Below the pieces are notes generated by a model that was not told the origin of the DNA, made no database searches, and saw nothing but the letters and a program-made list of their open reading frames with translations. From the NCBI RefSeq assembly GCF_014076845.1, contig NZ_JACGUT010000055.1:1-38529 (forward strand): a stretch of 38,529 bases of DNA. Direction: 5' to 3'. Origin of the DNA: Colwellia sp. MB3u-41 (lineage in GTDB: Bacteria; Pseudomonadota; Gammaproteobacteria; Enterobacterales; Alteromonadaceae). Made by a program: the position numbers and the translations under genes. This document shows positions 7,995 through 18,300 of this stretch, piece by piece. Each line of letters begins with the position of its first letter. The stretch's first letter is position 1.

Positions 7995-8525
7995 ATGCCT
8001 GAACAATACCGAGATTTAATTAACATCTTTAATGACACATTTAGTGCCTGTACTAATACTCGCTTGATTAAAGGAGGGGACGAACCTTTATACTCCCCTG
8101 CAGATGATGTGTGCGAGTATCACCAAATAATTTTTGCTCATGGTTTTTATGCCAGCGCTTTGCATGAAATCGCACATTGGTGTTTAGCGGGACCTGCTCG
8201 AAGATTAAAAGAAGATTTTGGCTATTGGTATACCCCTGATGGGCGAGATCAAATACAGCAAGAACAATTTGAACAAGTAGAAATTAAACCACAAGCAATT
8301 GAGTGGGCCCTTAGTGTGTCAACAGGGAAATGCTTTGATGTTTCAATAGACAACTTATCGGGAATGGGCACTACCGATCGTATAGCTTTTAAACGCGCGG
8401 TTTATCAGCAAGTAATACATTACTTAAATTCAGGTTTTCCAAATGATGCACAAAAATTCATTGTCGCATTGGCAAACTTTTATCAAACGCCATTACCATT
8501 AACCCGTACACATTTTGTGTTGTAG
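7995..8525 (+). CDS. epmC: Elongation factor P hydroxylase EpmC (YfcM)
   Basis: 176 aa, near the family length of about 180. The protein matches EpmC along its length: NTRLIKGGDEPLYSPADD, IIFAHGFYASALHEIAHWCL with the metal-binding motif His57-Glu58-x-x-His61, FGYWYTPDGRD and VEIKPQAIEW. EpmC hydroxylates the beta-lysylated lysine of EF-P, the last step of that modification, which helps ribosomes through polyproline stretches. In E. coli it also lies near yfcL, mnmC and fabB. The next gene begins 18 bp downstream, so the two are likely cotranscribed. Confidence 0.94.
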   Translation: MPEQYRDLINIFNDTFSACTNTRLIKGGDEPLYSPADDVCEYHQIIFAHGFYASALHEIAHWCLAGPARRLKEDFGYWYTPDGRDQIQQEQFEQVEIKPQAIEWALSVSTGKCFDVSIDNLSGMGTTDRIAFKRAVYQQVIHYLNSGFPNDAQKFIVALANFYQTPLPLTRTHFVL

Positions 8526-8543
8526 CGATGAATAGGATAAATA

Positions 8544-9686
8544 GTGAGAAAATTTAGTTTAGGTTTTATCATCAACCCTATTGCAGGCATTGGCGGCAGT
8601 GTTGCACTAAAAGGTAGTGACGGTGACGACATTGCAGAAAAAGCCTTAGCACTTGGTGCTACAGCAAAAGCAAACCAACGGGCAAGTTTAGCGCTATCTA
8701 TTCTTCTACCATATCGGGATCAAATAACCATTTATTGTGCGAATGATCTTATGGGAGAAAAAACCGCTAAAGCGCTTGGCTTTACCACTGAAGTTGTTTT
8801 TCAAACCAGGGATACTGAACATACAACGGCTGAAGATACCGAAAATACCGTACAGGCTTTATTGGCTAAAAACATTGATATATTATTATTTGCAGGCGGA
8901 GATGGCACCGCACGAAATGTTTGTAAAATAGTGGGAGATAAATGTCCAGTATTAGGTATTCCAGCAGGGTGTAAAATTCACTCTGGGGTTTACGCGGTTA
9001 CGCCTAAAGCGGCTGGACGCGTTGTTGAAATGATGATCACCAACCAATTAGTAACACTCACCGAAGCTGATGTGATGGATATTGATGAATCACTCTTTCG
9101 AGAGGGTATTGTTAAAGCTAAACGATATGGTGAGATGCAAATCCCTGCTGAACTACGGTTTGTACAAGCGGTAAAGTCGGGGGGGAAAGAGCTTGATGAA
9201 TTAGTACTGCAAGATATTGCAGCCCATGTGATTAATGAAATGGATGATGATCTCTTTGTTATCGGCTCAGGTTCAACGACGGCATTTTTAATGGAGGAAT
9301 TGGCGTTAGAGAATACATTGCTTGGGGTTGATCTTGTTGAACAACAAAGTTTACTGGCGAGTGATGTGACTGAACCTCAATTATGGCAAGCAATCGCTCG
9401 TGCTAAATCAAAGACTAAAACGATTAAATTGGTGATCACGTTGATTGGTGGACAAGGACATATTTTTGGCCGCGGTAATCAACAGCTCAGCCCAAGAGTG
9501 ATCCGCGCTATTGGGAAAGAAAATATTTTAATTATTGCTACGAAAGCCAAATTATCCGCCTTATCATCAAGACCTTTGATAGCTGATACTGGTGACAGCG
9601 ATTTAGATATAGCGCTATCAGGTTATTTACCGGTAATAACCGGTTATAACGATCAAGTATTGTATCCTGTGGCAAGTCCACAATAA
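8544..9686 (+). CDS. ATP-NAD kinase family protein (COG3199 type)
   Basis: 380 aa. Features of the NAD kinase/diacylglycerol kinase-like fold are visible: an N-terminal FIINPIAGIGG motif, GGDGTARN (about 118-125) as the nucleotide motif, and a glycine-rich LVITLIGGQGHIFGRGNQQL near 300-318. The family is predicted to phosphorylate NAD(H) or a related substrate using ATP or polyphosphate, but this branch is poorly studied and differs from the housekeeping NadK. The start is GTG at 8544 with AGGAT upstream. It directly follows epmC, an arrangement I recall from other marine gammaproteobacteria. Substrate unproven. Confidence 0.82.
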   Translation: MRKFSLGFIINPIAGIGGSVALKGSDGDDIAEKALALGATAKANQRASLALSILLPYRDQITIYCANDLMGEKTAKALGFTTEVVFQTRDTEHTTAEDTENTVQALLAKNIDILLFAGGDGTARNVCKIVGDKCPVLGIPAGCKIHSGVYAVTPKAAGRVVEMMITNQLVTLTEADVMDIDESLFREGIVKAKRYGEMQIPAELRFVQAVKSGGKELDELVLQDIAAHVINEMDDDLFVIGSGSTTAFLMEELALENTLLGVDLVEQQSLLASDVTEPQLWQAIARAKSKTKTIKLVITLIGGQGHIFGRGNQQLSPRVIRAIGKENILIIATKAKLSALSSRPLIADTGDSDLDIALSGYLPVITGYNDQVLYPVASPQ

Positions 9687-9791
9687 CGTGCTTTCAATAT
9701 GTTCTTTTGAAAGTATTCTCTGATGATAATATTTTGAAGATAATGTTGCTAAGCCACTCATAAAATTTAACACTGAAAAATAAGTAGAACT

Positions 9792-10085
9792 ATGTCAATT
9801 AAAGAAAAAAAATCGTTTGAAAATATTGCCGCATTTTATCTATATTTAGATAATTTATTTGATGAAGATATCAGTGATGACCAATTATTTGCCAGTAGCT
9901 ACTTACGTGGTTTTATCAGCTTGTCGGTCATTGAATTTGGTGACGAATCGCAGGTACTTTCGCCCGCACTTGCAACAAGCATTGATGAAAAACTACAAGC
10001 CGCTCGTACTGAGTTAAGCCCACAAGATAGAAAAATAGTACAAGACTATTGGCTAGACCTTAAACAATCATTTGTATCAGTTTAG
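9792..10085 (+). CDS. yfcL: YfcL family protein
   Basis: 97 aa, acidic and helical. It shares the YfcL pattern: LFDEDISDDQLFASSYLRGF, a Leu-Ser-x-x-Glu segment and a C-terminal ELSPQDRKIVQDYW. The function is unknown. In E. coli yfcL is next to mnmC, and here too mnmC follows, with convergent ends 22 bp apart. No terminator is visible between them. Confidence 0.85.
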   Translation: MSIKEKKSFENIAAFYLYLDNLFDEDISDDQLFASSYLRGFISLSVIEFGDESQVLSPALATSIDEKLQAARTELSPQDRKIVQDYWLDLKQSFVSV

Positions 10086-10107
10086 TAATAACAGCCTTTA
10101 TTAAATA

Positions 10108-11400
10108 CTATAAATATTTACGACGAATAATATCGCGAATAACAAACCTGTTGGGTGATAAGTTAAAAAGTTCTTGTTTGCCAACAGGATATTCGCCCCC
10201 CGTTAAATCAGCAGTCAAAATATCGGCTAATAGCGGCGCAGTACATAAGCCCCTAGCACCCAAACCGGTAAGTACGTATAGATTTTTAATCACAGGTGCA
10301 GGTTCTTGATAACGCCAGTTTTTATCTTTTGCTAAATGGGCGTAGCTGCTTTTATGCTGGGCTATATCAGGCATAGCGCCCACAACCGGTAAGTGATCTG
10401 GTGTCATACAGCGTAAACGAGCTTTACTCGAGGTAACGTCTTGTTCGCGCCATGATATTAATTTAGGCAGGCACTTTTCTAACATGGTTAAATTATATTG
10501 ATCGCCAGCATCTGTTGCCACAATATCGAAACTGTCTTTTTCAAATGTCGCGCCGATGCAATGTTGTTGCTGGTGTGCAGGTGTTAGATAACCTTTGTGG
10601 CAAATAACGGTAGATAGGTTTTTAATCTGCTCGTTCGTTGCCATATTTGTTATTTGACCACGCACAGAACTCAGTGGTAATTCATCAATAATATTGAGTT
10701 TAATAGATTCAGCACCGCCGCAAAAAATAACAACTTTTTCATTTATTATGCCTTTGTTTGTAGTTAGCTGCCAACTCTCGTCGTCTTGCTGGTTAAGTGC
10801 GGTAATGTTTACTTGATTTTTTATCGACAACCGCTGAGTTTGCTGTGCCGCACTAAATAGCTGTTGAACTAATTCACCGGGTGCTATCCACCCAGCGCTG
10901 GGCATAAACAACCCACCGTGTTCAAGTGTAATACCGGCTAATAGCGATGCTTGCTCTGCATTTATACTGGTAATTAATTCTTTTGACCAAGGGTTGGTTT
11001 GCTCGAAAATTTCTTGTCTTTTTTCTAAAGCTGTTTTGTAGGAAATTTCAAGTAAGCCACACCAATCATGACTAAAAACAAACCCTTTGCTGTATAAATC
11101 TTTATAACATTTTAGTGCATGCCAAAATGCCTGTTGGTAAAATAAGCTAATATCATCAACTTGTTGATGAATAAGTGGAAATAATGCACCGACATGATTA
11201 CTCGAAGCGCCTTGGGCAATTTCTTTATCTTTACAATAAAGTGTTACTTTGATATTTTTTTGAGTCAACGCATAAGCAACACAAGCAGCAGCAACGCCAC
11301 CACCAATAATAGCAACACTTTCGGGTTGCTTAATAACGGGTCTAATTTGATAGCCTTTTCTTTCAAGCGGCGTATTTAAATTTTTTTGTTGTTTAATCAC
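10108..11400 (-). CDS. mnmC: FAD-dependent cmnm5(s2)U34 oxidoreductase, MnmC C-terminal domain only
   Basis: 430 aa. The protein begins just before the Rossmann motif [17 protein letters not shown] (about 29-45) and continues with [31 protein letters not shown] and a C-terminal [17 protein letters not shown], all typical of the MnmC oxidoreductase half. This half removes the carboxymethyl group from cmnm5U34 in tRNA. Bifunctional MnmC is about 670 aa with an N-terminal methyltransferase of about 240 aa. That half is absent here and does not fit in the 164 bp before fabB. The start is GTG at 11400 with a poor ribosome site, so the exact N-terminus is uncertain. Confidence 0.88.
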   Translation of the reverse strand: MIKQQKNLNTPLERKGYQIRPVIKQPESVAIIGGGVAAACVAYALTQKNIKVTLYCKDKEIAQGASSNHVGALFPLIHQQVDDISLFYQQAFWHALKCYKDLYSKGFVFSHDWCGLLEISYKTALEKRQEIFEQTNPWSKELITSINAEQASLLAGITLEHGGLFMPSAGWIAPGELVQQLFSAAQQTQRLSIKNQVNITALNQQDDESWQLTTNKGIINEKVVIFCGGAESIKLNIIDELPLSSVRGQITNMATNEQIKNLSTVICHKGYLTPAHQQQHCIGATFEKDSFDIVATDAGDQYNLTMLEKCLPKLISWREQDVTSSKARLRCMTPDHLPVVGAMPDIAQHKSSYAHLAKDKNWRYQEPAPVIKNLYVLTGLGARGLCTAPLLADILTADLTGGEYPVGKQELFNLSPNRFVIRDIIRRKYL

Positions 11401-11487
11401 AAGTATTTATTAAATCCATTGGTTTTCAAGCGCTAAAGATAGTATTTTAGCGTAAATTAAAAGTATCTGTCATAAAATTGTAAAAAC

Positions 11488-11507
11488 CAGTGTACACGTG
11501 TACACTG
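11488..11507. promoter_or_regulatory. FabR-type operator upstream of fabB
   Basis: CAGTGTACACGTGTACACTG is a perfect 20-bp palindrome. Its core GTACACGTGTAC closely resembles the E. coli FabR site (AGCGTACACGTGTTCGCT, from memory) found before fabA and fabB. FabR represses unsaturated fatty-acid synthesis. The site lies just upstream of the likely -35 region. Confidence 0.8.
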
Positions 11508-11509
11508 AG

Positions 11510-11541
11510 CAGACCAGTTTATGGGCAAATTTCTGTATGAT
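11510..11541 (+). promoter_or_regulatory. fabB promoter with FadR-like half-site
   Basis: A -10 box TATGAT is at 11536-11541. With a 17-bp spacer the -35 position (11513-11518) falls inside CAGACCAGTTT (11510-11520). This 11-mer resembles the right half of a FadR site (TGGTnnGACCA-like). FadR activates fabB in E. coli. The weak -35 overlapped by an activator half-site fits activation, but the left half of the site is not conserved. Confidence 0.5.
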
Positions 11542-11576
11542 ATGCCTGATTTTTCAATTTTTAAATGGTTATTCAA

Positions 11577-12788
11577 ATGAAACGTGTAGTGATCACCGGA
11601 TTAGGCATTGTATCGAGTATCGGTAACAATGCGGAAGAAGTTTTATCATCTCTTAAAGCAGGCCGTTCAGGTATTAGTCAGTCGGAAAGCTTTGCAGAAG
11701 CAGGTTTAAAAAGCCATGTTTGGGGCAAACCAACGATTGAGCCTAAAGATCATATTGATCGTAAAGCATTTCGTTTTATGGGTGACGCCGCAGGTTATGC
11801 CTACATCGCGATGGAACAAGCCATTACTGATGCAAAATTAACAGACGATCAAGTCTCAAATTTTCGTACTGGCATTGTTGCTGGCTCAGGTGGCGCTTCA
11901 TCAGAAAATATCGTTATTTCTACTGACACACTACGTAGCCGTGGTATTCGTCGTGTCGGTCCTTATGCTGTTCCCAAAACGATGGGCAGTACCGTTTCAG
12001 CCTGTTTAGCTACGCCATTTAAAATTAAAGGTGTTAACTATTCAATCAGTTCAGCTTGTGCAACAAGCGCGCATTGTATTGGCCATGCAATGGAACTTAT
12101 TCAACTGGGCAAACAAGACATTGTTTTTGCTGGCGGTGGTGAAGAAGTTCATTGGTCTTTAGCGATGATGTTTGATGGAATGGGCGCATTATCTGCGGGT
12201 CGTAACGACACACCTGAATTAGCTTCACGCACTTACGATAGCGATCGTGATGGTTTTGTTATTTCTGGTGGCGGCGGTATGGTAGTTGTTGAAGAGCTTG
12301 AACATGCATTGGCACGTGGCGCACATATTTATGCTGAAATTGTCGGTTACGGCGCAACTTCAGATGGTTATGACATGGTAGCTCCAAGTGGCGAAGGCGC
12401 TGTGCGTTGTATGCAACAAGCCATGCAAGGTGTTGAAGGTAAAGTTGACTACTTAAACACACACGGTACTTCTACACCAGTTGGTGATGTTAAAGAGCTT
12501 GGTGCCATTCAAGAATTGTTTGGCAAAGATTCTCCAGCGATCAGTGCAACTAAAGCAATGACAGGCCATGCACTTGGCGCTGCAGGTGTTCACGAAACTA
12601 TTTATTCATTATTAATGATGGAAAACAGCTTTGTTGCGCCGTCTATCAATATTGATAATTTAGATGAAAAAGCACAAGGCTTAGATATTGTTACAGAAAA
12701 ACGTGACGTAGACCTTAACTTGGTTATGTCTAACAGTTTTGGTTTTGGTGGCACTAACGCGACTTTAGTTATGCAAAAATACAAATAA
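11577..12788 (+). CDS. fabB: Beta-ketoacyl-ACP synthase I
   Basis: 403 aa, near E. coli FabB (406). The Cys-His-His triad is present: Cys161 in [10 protein letters not shown], His296 in [11 protein letters not shown] and His331 in [12 protein letters not shown]. The N-terminus [18 protein letters not shown] matches FabB and places the start at 11577 rather than at the in-frame ATG 11565. FabB elongates acyl-ACP and is needed for unsaturated fatty acids, which matter for membrane fluidity in the cold. Regulation probably involves the palindrome and half-site upstream. It is monocistronic, ending at a clear terminator. Confidence 0.96.
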   Translation: MKRVVITGLGIVSSIGNNAEEVLSSLKAGRSGISQSESFAEAGLKSHVWGKPTIEPKDHIDRKAFRFMGDAAGYAYIAMEQAITDAKLTDDQVSNFRTGIVAGSGGASSENIVISTDTLRSRGIRRVGPYAVPKTMGSTVSACLATPFKIKGVNYSISSACATSAHCIGHAMELIQLGKQDIVFAGGGEEVHWSLAMMFDGMGALSAGRNDTPELASRTYDSDRDGFVISGGGGMVVVEELEHALARGAHIYAEIVGYGATSDGYDMVAPSGEGAVRCMQQAMQGVEGKVDYLNTHGTSTPVGDVKELGAIQELFGKDSPAISATKAMTGHALGAAGVHETIYSLLMMENSFVAPSINIDNLDEKAQGLDIVTEKRDVDLNLVMSNSFGFGGTNATLVMQKYK

Positions 12789-12808
12789 CGATTAATATTT
12801 TTTTATTT

Positions 12809-12835
12809 AAAAAGCCACTTTATAGTGGCTTTTTT
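12809..12835 (+). terminator. fabB terminator
   Basis: Stem AAAGCCACT (12811-12819) pairs with AGTGGCTTT (12824-12832) around a 4-nt loop, followed by a T run. Confidence 0.9.
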
Positions 12836-12891
12836 GCATTTAAGCTACAATAGCTTTCATCTGTTCAATAATTACCTTAAGCCTCTAAACC

Positions 12892-14025
12892 ATGAATATT
12901 TTTTACGATGAAAATATGCCCTTTGCCCAAGCGTTTTTTGGCGACTTAGGTCAATTACACGCATTTGTTGGTCGTGAGTTAACCGCCCAACAAACGAAAA
13001 GTGCTGATGTTTTATTAGTACGGTCGATAACTAAAGTTAATCAAGCGTTATTGGCCAGTAATTCAACTTGTCAGTTTGTCGGTACGGCAACGATTGGTGT
13101 TGACCATATTGATCAAAACTATTTAAGTGAACGAGGCATTACGTTTACTTCTGCTCCTGGCTGTAATGCAATTTCAGTTGCTGAATATGTGATCAGTGCT
13201 TTGGTTGTCTTAGCAGAACGTTACTTAATTGACTTGTTATCGTTAACCATAGGAATTGTTGGTGGTGGTAATACTGGTACTCGGTTAAGCGAAAAGTTAT
13301 CAGCGTTAGGTATTAAGGCTTTAATTTGCGATCCTATACTTGAAGCTCAACAGAAAAAAAACAGTAAAGACAAGCATCATTATTCATCACTCGAAGACGT
13401 ACTTTCTTGTGATGTAGTTTCATTGCATGTGCCTATTGTGGAGAATGGCGACCATCCAACTTTCCACCTACTCAACGAAAATCGATTAAAGCAACTCAAT
13501 GATCACCAAATTCTAATTAACGCTTGTCGTGGTGAGGTTATCGATAATAAAGCGTTACTGGCGCTAAAAAAGCAGGGGCATGGGGTAAAGCTTGTTTTAG
13601 ATGTATGGGAAAATGAACCCAATATATTACACGAGCTTATTGCCTATACTGAAATCTCCTCTGCACATATTGCTGGTTATAGCTTAGAAGGAAAAGCACG
13701 TGGTACGGAAATACTCTATCAGGCATTATGTAAGCAGCTTGAAATACCGGTAGATAAGCAGTTAAGTGATTTTTTACCACGAGCGTCAATAACCGAAGTT
13801 GAAATTAATCAACCGTTCGAGCAAATACTACTAAACCAGCTAGTAAAAATGGTTTACGATGTACGCCGTGATGATGGAATTTTCAGACAAACAGTTTTAA
13901 GTCATGGCTTTGACCATATCAGAAAAACTTATCCAGCTCGTAGGGAGTTTTCTTCGGTTAAAGTAACCATGTCGAATCAAGCCAAGAGTGATGTGCCACA
14001 TCATCTTGGTTTTCTTAAGCAGTAA
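12892..14025 (+). CDS. pdxB: 4-phosphoerythronate dehydrogenase
   Basis: 377 aa, the usual PdxB length. It starts with the family signature MNIFYDENMPFA. The NAD-binding motif GIVGGGNTGT lies at 121-130. The D-2-hydroxyacid dehydrogenase catalytic set is Arg213 (NACRGEVID), Glu242 (WENEPN) and His259 (SSAHIAGYSLEGK). The C-terminal PdxB dimerisation domain (about 290-377) is complete. The enzyme oxidises 4-phosphoerythronate in the DXP-dependent pyridoxal phosphate pathway. The ribosome site is weak. asd follows after 40 bp and may be cotranscribed. Confidence 0.95.
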   Translation: MNIFYDENMPFAQAFFGDLGQLHAFVGRELTAQQTKSADVLLVRSITKVNQALLASNSTCQFVGTATIGVDHIDQNYLSERGITFTSAPGCNAISVAEYVISALVVLAERYLIDLLSLTIGIVGGGNTGTRLSEKLSALGIKALICDPILEAQQKKNSKDKHHYSSLEDVLSCDVVSLHVPIVENGDHPTFHLLNENRLKQLNDHQILINACRGEVIDNKALLALKKQGHGVKLVLDVWENEPNILHELIAYTEISSAHIAGYSLEGKARGTEILYQALCKQLEIPVDKQLSDFLPRASITEVEINQPFEQILLNQLVKMVYDVRRDDGIFRQTVLSHGFDHIRKTYPARREFSSVKVTMSNQAKSDVPHHLGFLKQ

Positions 14026-14065
14026 CGCATTAGTGCACTGTTTTTCAAAGTAAAGAGAGAGTGAT

Positions 14066-15085
14066 ATGGCACAAAAATTTGATGTCTGCGTTTTAGGCGC
14101 AACAGGCTTGGTGGGTAAAACCATCATAGAGTTATTAGAAGAACGTGATTTTCCAATTAATAAATTATATCCGCTGGCTAGTGCACGTTCAGCCGGTGAA
14201 TTTATTGATTTTAATGGGGAGAGTATTGAAGTACTCGACGCTGACCATTTTGATTTTAGCCAAGCACAAATTGGTTTCTTCTCAGCAGGTGGTTCAGTAT
14301 CTGCTAAATTTGCACCTATTGCTGGTGAAGCAGGTTGTATTGTTATTGATAATACCTCAGAGTTTAGATACGACGCAGATATCCCTCTGATCGTCCCTGA
14401 AGTTAACCCAAGTGCATTAGCTGATTATCGCAACCGTAATATCATCGCTAACCCTAATTGTTCAACGATTCAAATGATGGTGGCGTTAAAGCCTATTTAT
14501 GATGCTGTGGGTATTAATCGTATTAACGTCTCCACTTACCAATCAGTTTCTGGTGGCGGTAAAGCAGCAATAGACGAACTAGCAAAACAAACTGCAGATT
14601 TATTAAGCGGAAAGCCTGTTGAAACAAAACATTTTCCTCGTCAAATCGCTTTTAATGTTATCCCTCAAATTGATGTGTTCATGGATAATGGCTACACCAA
14701 AGAAGAAATGAAAATGGTATGGGAAACTAAAAAAATTCTTGGTGACGAAAATGTACTTGTTAACCCAACTGCCGTTCGCGTCCCCGTATTCTTTGGTCAT
14801 GGTGAATCGTTACATATTGAAACAGGAACACCTATTTCAGCTGAAGAAGTTAAAGATTTATTAGAGCAAGCTCAAGGACTTGTTGTTTGTCGTAATGACG
14901 AAGACTTTCCAACCCAGATAGGCGATGCAAGCGGAAAAGATGCAACCTATGTTGGTCGTATTCGTGAAGATATTAGTCACAGTAGCGGTATAAATATGTG
15001 GGTTGTTGCTGACAATGTACGTAAAGGTGCAGCAACTAACAGTGTACAAATTGCAGAGTTATTGGTTAAAGACTACCTTTCATAA
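14066..15085 (+). CDS. asd: Aspartate-semialdehyde dehydrogenase
   Basis: 339 aa. The Rossmann motif LGATGLVG is at 10-17. Catalytic Cys132 lies in ANPNCSTIQ, Gln159 in YQSVSGGG, substrate-binding Arg238 in RVPVFFGH, and catalytic His245 in the same block. All are present, so this is an active Asd rather than the inactive Usg paralogue found beside pdxB in E. coli. It reduces aspartyl phosphate to the semialdehyde on the way to Lys, Met, Thr and diaminopimelate. AGAGAGAGTG precedes the ATG. Confidence 0.94.
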   Translation: MAQKFDVCVLGATGLVGKTIIELLEERDFPINKLYPLASARSAGEFIDFNGESIEVLDADHFDFSQAQIGFFSAGGSVSAKFAPIAGEAGCIVIDNTSEFRYDADIPLIVPEVNPSALADYRNRNIIANPNCSTIQMMVALKPIYDAVGINRINVSTYQSVSGGGKAAIDELAKQTADLLSGKPVETKHFPRQIAFNVIPQIDVFMDNGYTKEEMKMVWETKKILGDENVLVNPTAVRVPVFFGHGESLHIETGTPISAEEVKDLLEQAQGLVVCRNDEDFPTQIGDASGKDATYVGRIREDISHSSGINMWVVADNVRKGAATNSVQIAELLVKDYLS

Positions 15086-15150
15086 ATTACCCCAAGTGAG
15101 TTAGTTCAGGTTAAATGCTCGTTAACCTTAAGATTTATTAAAGAAAAATC

Positions 15151-15186
15151 AAAACTCGTCGTTATAGTTAACGACGAGTTTTTTTG
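15151..15186 (+). terminator. asd terminator
   Basis: A 12-bp perfect stem AACTCGTCGTTA (15153-15164) pairs with TAACGACGAGTT (15169-15180) around TAGT, with seven T at 15179-15185. Confidence 0.92.
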
Positions 15187-15326
15187 TTTCGTTATGACTA
15201 AAACTCTTGGTATTTACTTGCTATCATATAGGTCGTAAGAGTAAGGTTGGAATAGAATTTGCTTTACTTTCTCTAGGCTTAAAGTGCCAAACTATTGGCA
15301 ATAAATAAAAATAATTAGGAAACTTG

Positions 15327-18300
15327 ATGCATCGATTATTACGCCTGTGCCTATGGCAGGTAATATTTATAAGCATGACTACATTTAGTGTTTCTCTATT
15401 CGCCTTTGAAGAAGGCGGTATTCGTATTAGGGGACCTAAAGCTACGGATATGTTTCCGTATGATCAATATGGACCTATTACGTCAAAAGATACCCTATGG
15501 AATATTGCTTTAAAAGTTCGTCCAGACCCAGCGTTATCTGTTTATCAAGTGATGCAGGCGCTATATCAAAAAAATCCTCAAGCATTTAAAGAAAATAATT
15601 TAAATCATCTTAATAACGGACAATATTTAAAATTACCGTCTATTGATGAAATGCGTGCAATAAATCCCGTGCAGGCAAAAAGTAAATCAACGACTGATGA
15701 TAAAACATGGCAAAAGAAAGTCGCTAAAACAGTGAAGAAAAAAGTTGTTCCTCCCGCTGAACTCGCCATTAAAAAGAAAGATTTAGACGCAACAAAAAAA
15801 GAAATTAATGCACAACTTGAAGAAATAGATACAAAGCAAACGGTTCGCTTAGAAACTATTCAAAATGATGTTTTAGATTCCATTGATGGCTTGCAAGCGA
15901 TACTCAAAGAAAATGAAAATCTTAATTCTCGTTTAAGTAATTTCAATGAACAGCTCGATGTCATGCAAAATGAAGTAGCAAAAGGCAAAGAAATAAAGCT
16001 TCAGCTTAATGATGTTATAGCGCTTCAACAAAAACTACTAGAAAAGGCAGAAGCGAGAGAGCAAGAACTATTATTAGAAAAACAAAAAATTGAACTTGAA
16101 AATGAAGGGATAACGTCACAACTTTGGTTCAAGATACTTATGTCAACCTTGCCAGCATTGAGTGCCATAATGTTTGGTGCTTGGTTAATACGTCGTAAGA
16201 AAAGTGGTGAAGTAGAAAACGTTGCTAAGCCTAAAAAGTCAAAAGCAGCTGAACAAGAAAAGCCTGAAAATAAAGAAGAAACACTTGGGACTTTAGACAG
16301 TGAACTCTCCCTTGATGATGAGTTATCTTTAGACGATGAACTGTCAATGGACCTAGATGAAGATGATCTTAATTTGGATGATTCATTATTTTCTGACGAT
16401 GACGATGGCTTAGGCTCCCTAGATGATGAGTTACTTGATGATGTTATTCATTTAGATGAAGATTTAGATGACTTAGATGACTTAGATGGACTTGATGATT
16501 TAGATGATTTGGAAGATATATCACTTGATGGTGAAGAGCTAGAAGGTGGAGAGTTAGATCAAAGTGATTTAGACTCTTTACTTTCAGGTCTTGGTGACGA
16601 GGATGAAGAAGATACAAGCAAGGAAGAGGCGGCAGGAGAAGTATTAGAAGGAGGCGAATTAGGTCAAGATTTACTTAATGATTTATTAAATGAAGCTACA
16701 GATGAAAAGGCACCTGCTGAACTCACTGACCCTAACGATATCGATGCGTTGATGGAATCGGTAGTGGAAGCGCCTGCTGAACTCACTGACCCTGACGATA
16801 TCGATGCGTTGATGGACTCGGTAGTGGAAGCGCCTGCTGAACTCACTGACCCTGACGATATCGATGCGTTGATGGATTCGGTAGTGGAAGCGCCTGCTGA
16901 ACTCACTGACCCTGACGATATCGATGCGTTGATGGATTCGGTAGTGGAAGCGCCTGCTGAACTCACTGACCCTGACGATATCGATGCGTTGATGGACTCG
17001 GTAGTGGAAGCGCCTGCTGAACTCACTGACCCTGACGATATCGATGCGTTGATGGACTCTATAGCTCCAACAGTACCAACCCCAGAAGTGGTTGACGACG
17101 GTCCTGCAGAGCTGACCGACCCGGATGATATTGATGCCTTGATGGATTCAATGGCAGCAGCTCCAGCAGCTGATCCTATACCTGAAGTGGTTGATGACGG
17201 TCTGACAGAGCTGACTGACCCAGATGATATTGATGCCTTGATGGATTCAATAGCAGCAGCTCCAGCAGCTGATCCTATACCTGAAGTGGTTAATGACGGT
17301 CCGACAGAACTAACAGACCCAGATGATATTGATGCCTTGATGGATTCAATAGCAGCAGCTGAACCTATACCTGAAGTGGTTAATGACGGTCCGACAGAGC
17401 TAACAGACCCAGATGATATTGATGCCTTGATGGACTCAATAGCAGCAGCTGAACCTGCTGATCATATACCTGAAGTGGTTAATGACAGTCCGACAGAGCT
17501 AACAGACCCAGATGATATTGATGCCTTGATGGACTCAATGGTTAAAGAAAGTGCCGTTGCAGAACTCAACGAGAAGCCTGAAAATTTTGAAATTTCAGAT
17601 CCTGACGACATTGATGCGTTATTAGACTCAATGGCCGACCCTAGAGAGGTGTCAAAACCTATTACGGCCGATGATATTGTTGATCCGCTTGATGATTTAG
17701 CTGCAGATAAGATTAATGAAAATATAGACTTAACTGAATCTGATGACATTGACAGTTTGCTTGGCGATATACAGAGCAATGAAGGGCAGCCTTCCAACGA
17801 ATCGCCTATGCATGCAGACGCTGATATAACAGCAGATGAAATTGATACAACGGAAGGTGAAAATAAAGCGCTTATTGAAAACTTTACAAATGATTATGTC
17901 GCACCGTTCTTATCCGTAGATTTTAGTGCGTTGCTTAATGAAAATATTGAAAAGTCAATTGATGACGCTGATGTCAGCACGAGCGAAAACAAAAACTTGT
18001 CTGATGAACTTGACATAGATGCACTGTTGGCTGAAGTTGCAGACAGCGATAACTCGCTTACAAATGAGTTAGATATTGGAGATGATATACTTACTGATGG
18101 ACCAGCGAATGATCAAGGGGCTGAATCATCAACTGATTATACCGATAGTGACGTATTAGCGGATTTATTGGCTGATGAAAAAACTACACAAAGCAGTGCT
18201 GTTAGTTATAATAGTGAGAGTGACGCGATTGAAGACCTTGATAATGTCGACTTTGATGAACTACTCGCCAATATAGAAGAAGGTCAGCCCCCCTCGTCAA

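Noticed and set aside
12259-12784. Two minus-strand open frames inside fabB
   Set aside because: They lie wholly within a gene with all catalytic residues and have no ribosome site.
14145-14390. Open frame inside asd in another frame
   Set aside because: Shadow of a well-supported gene; low-complexity hydrophobic product.
16664-17026. Long open frame on the minus strand inside fimV
   Set aside because: It is the antisense of the 60-bp repeat array; the repeat keeps the opposite frame open. FimV on the plus strand has full family support.
16711-17058. Regular 60-bp direct repeats considered as a CRISPR array
   Set aside because: There are no variable spacers; the units are contiguous and encode an in-frame protein repeat.
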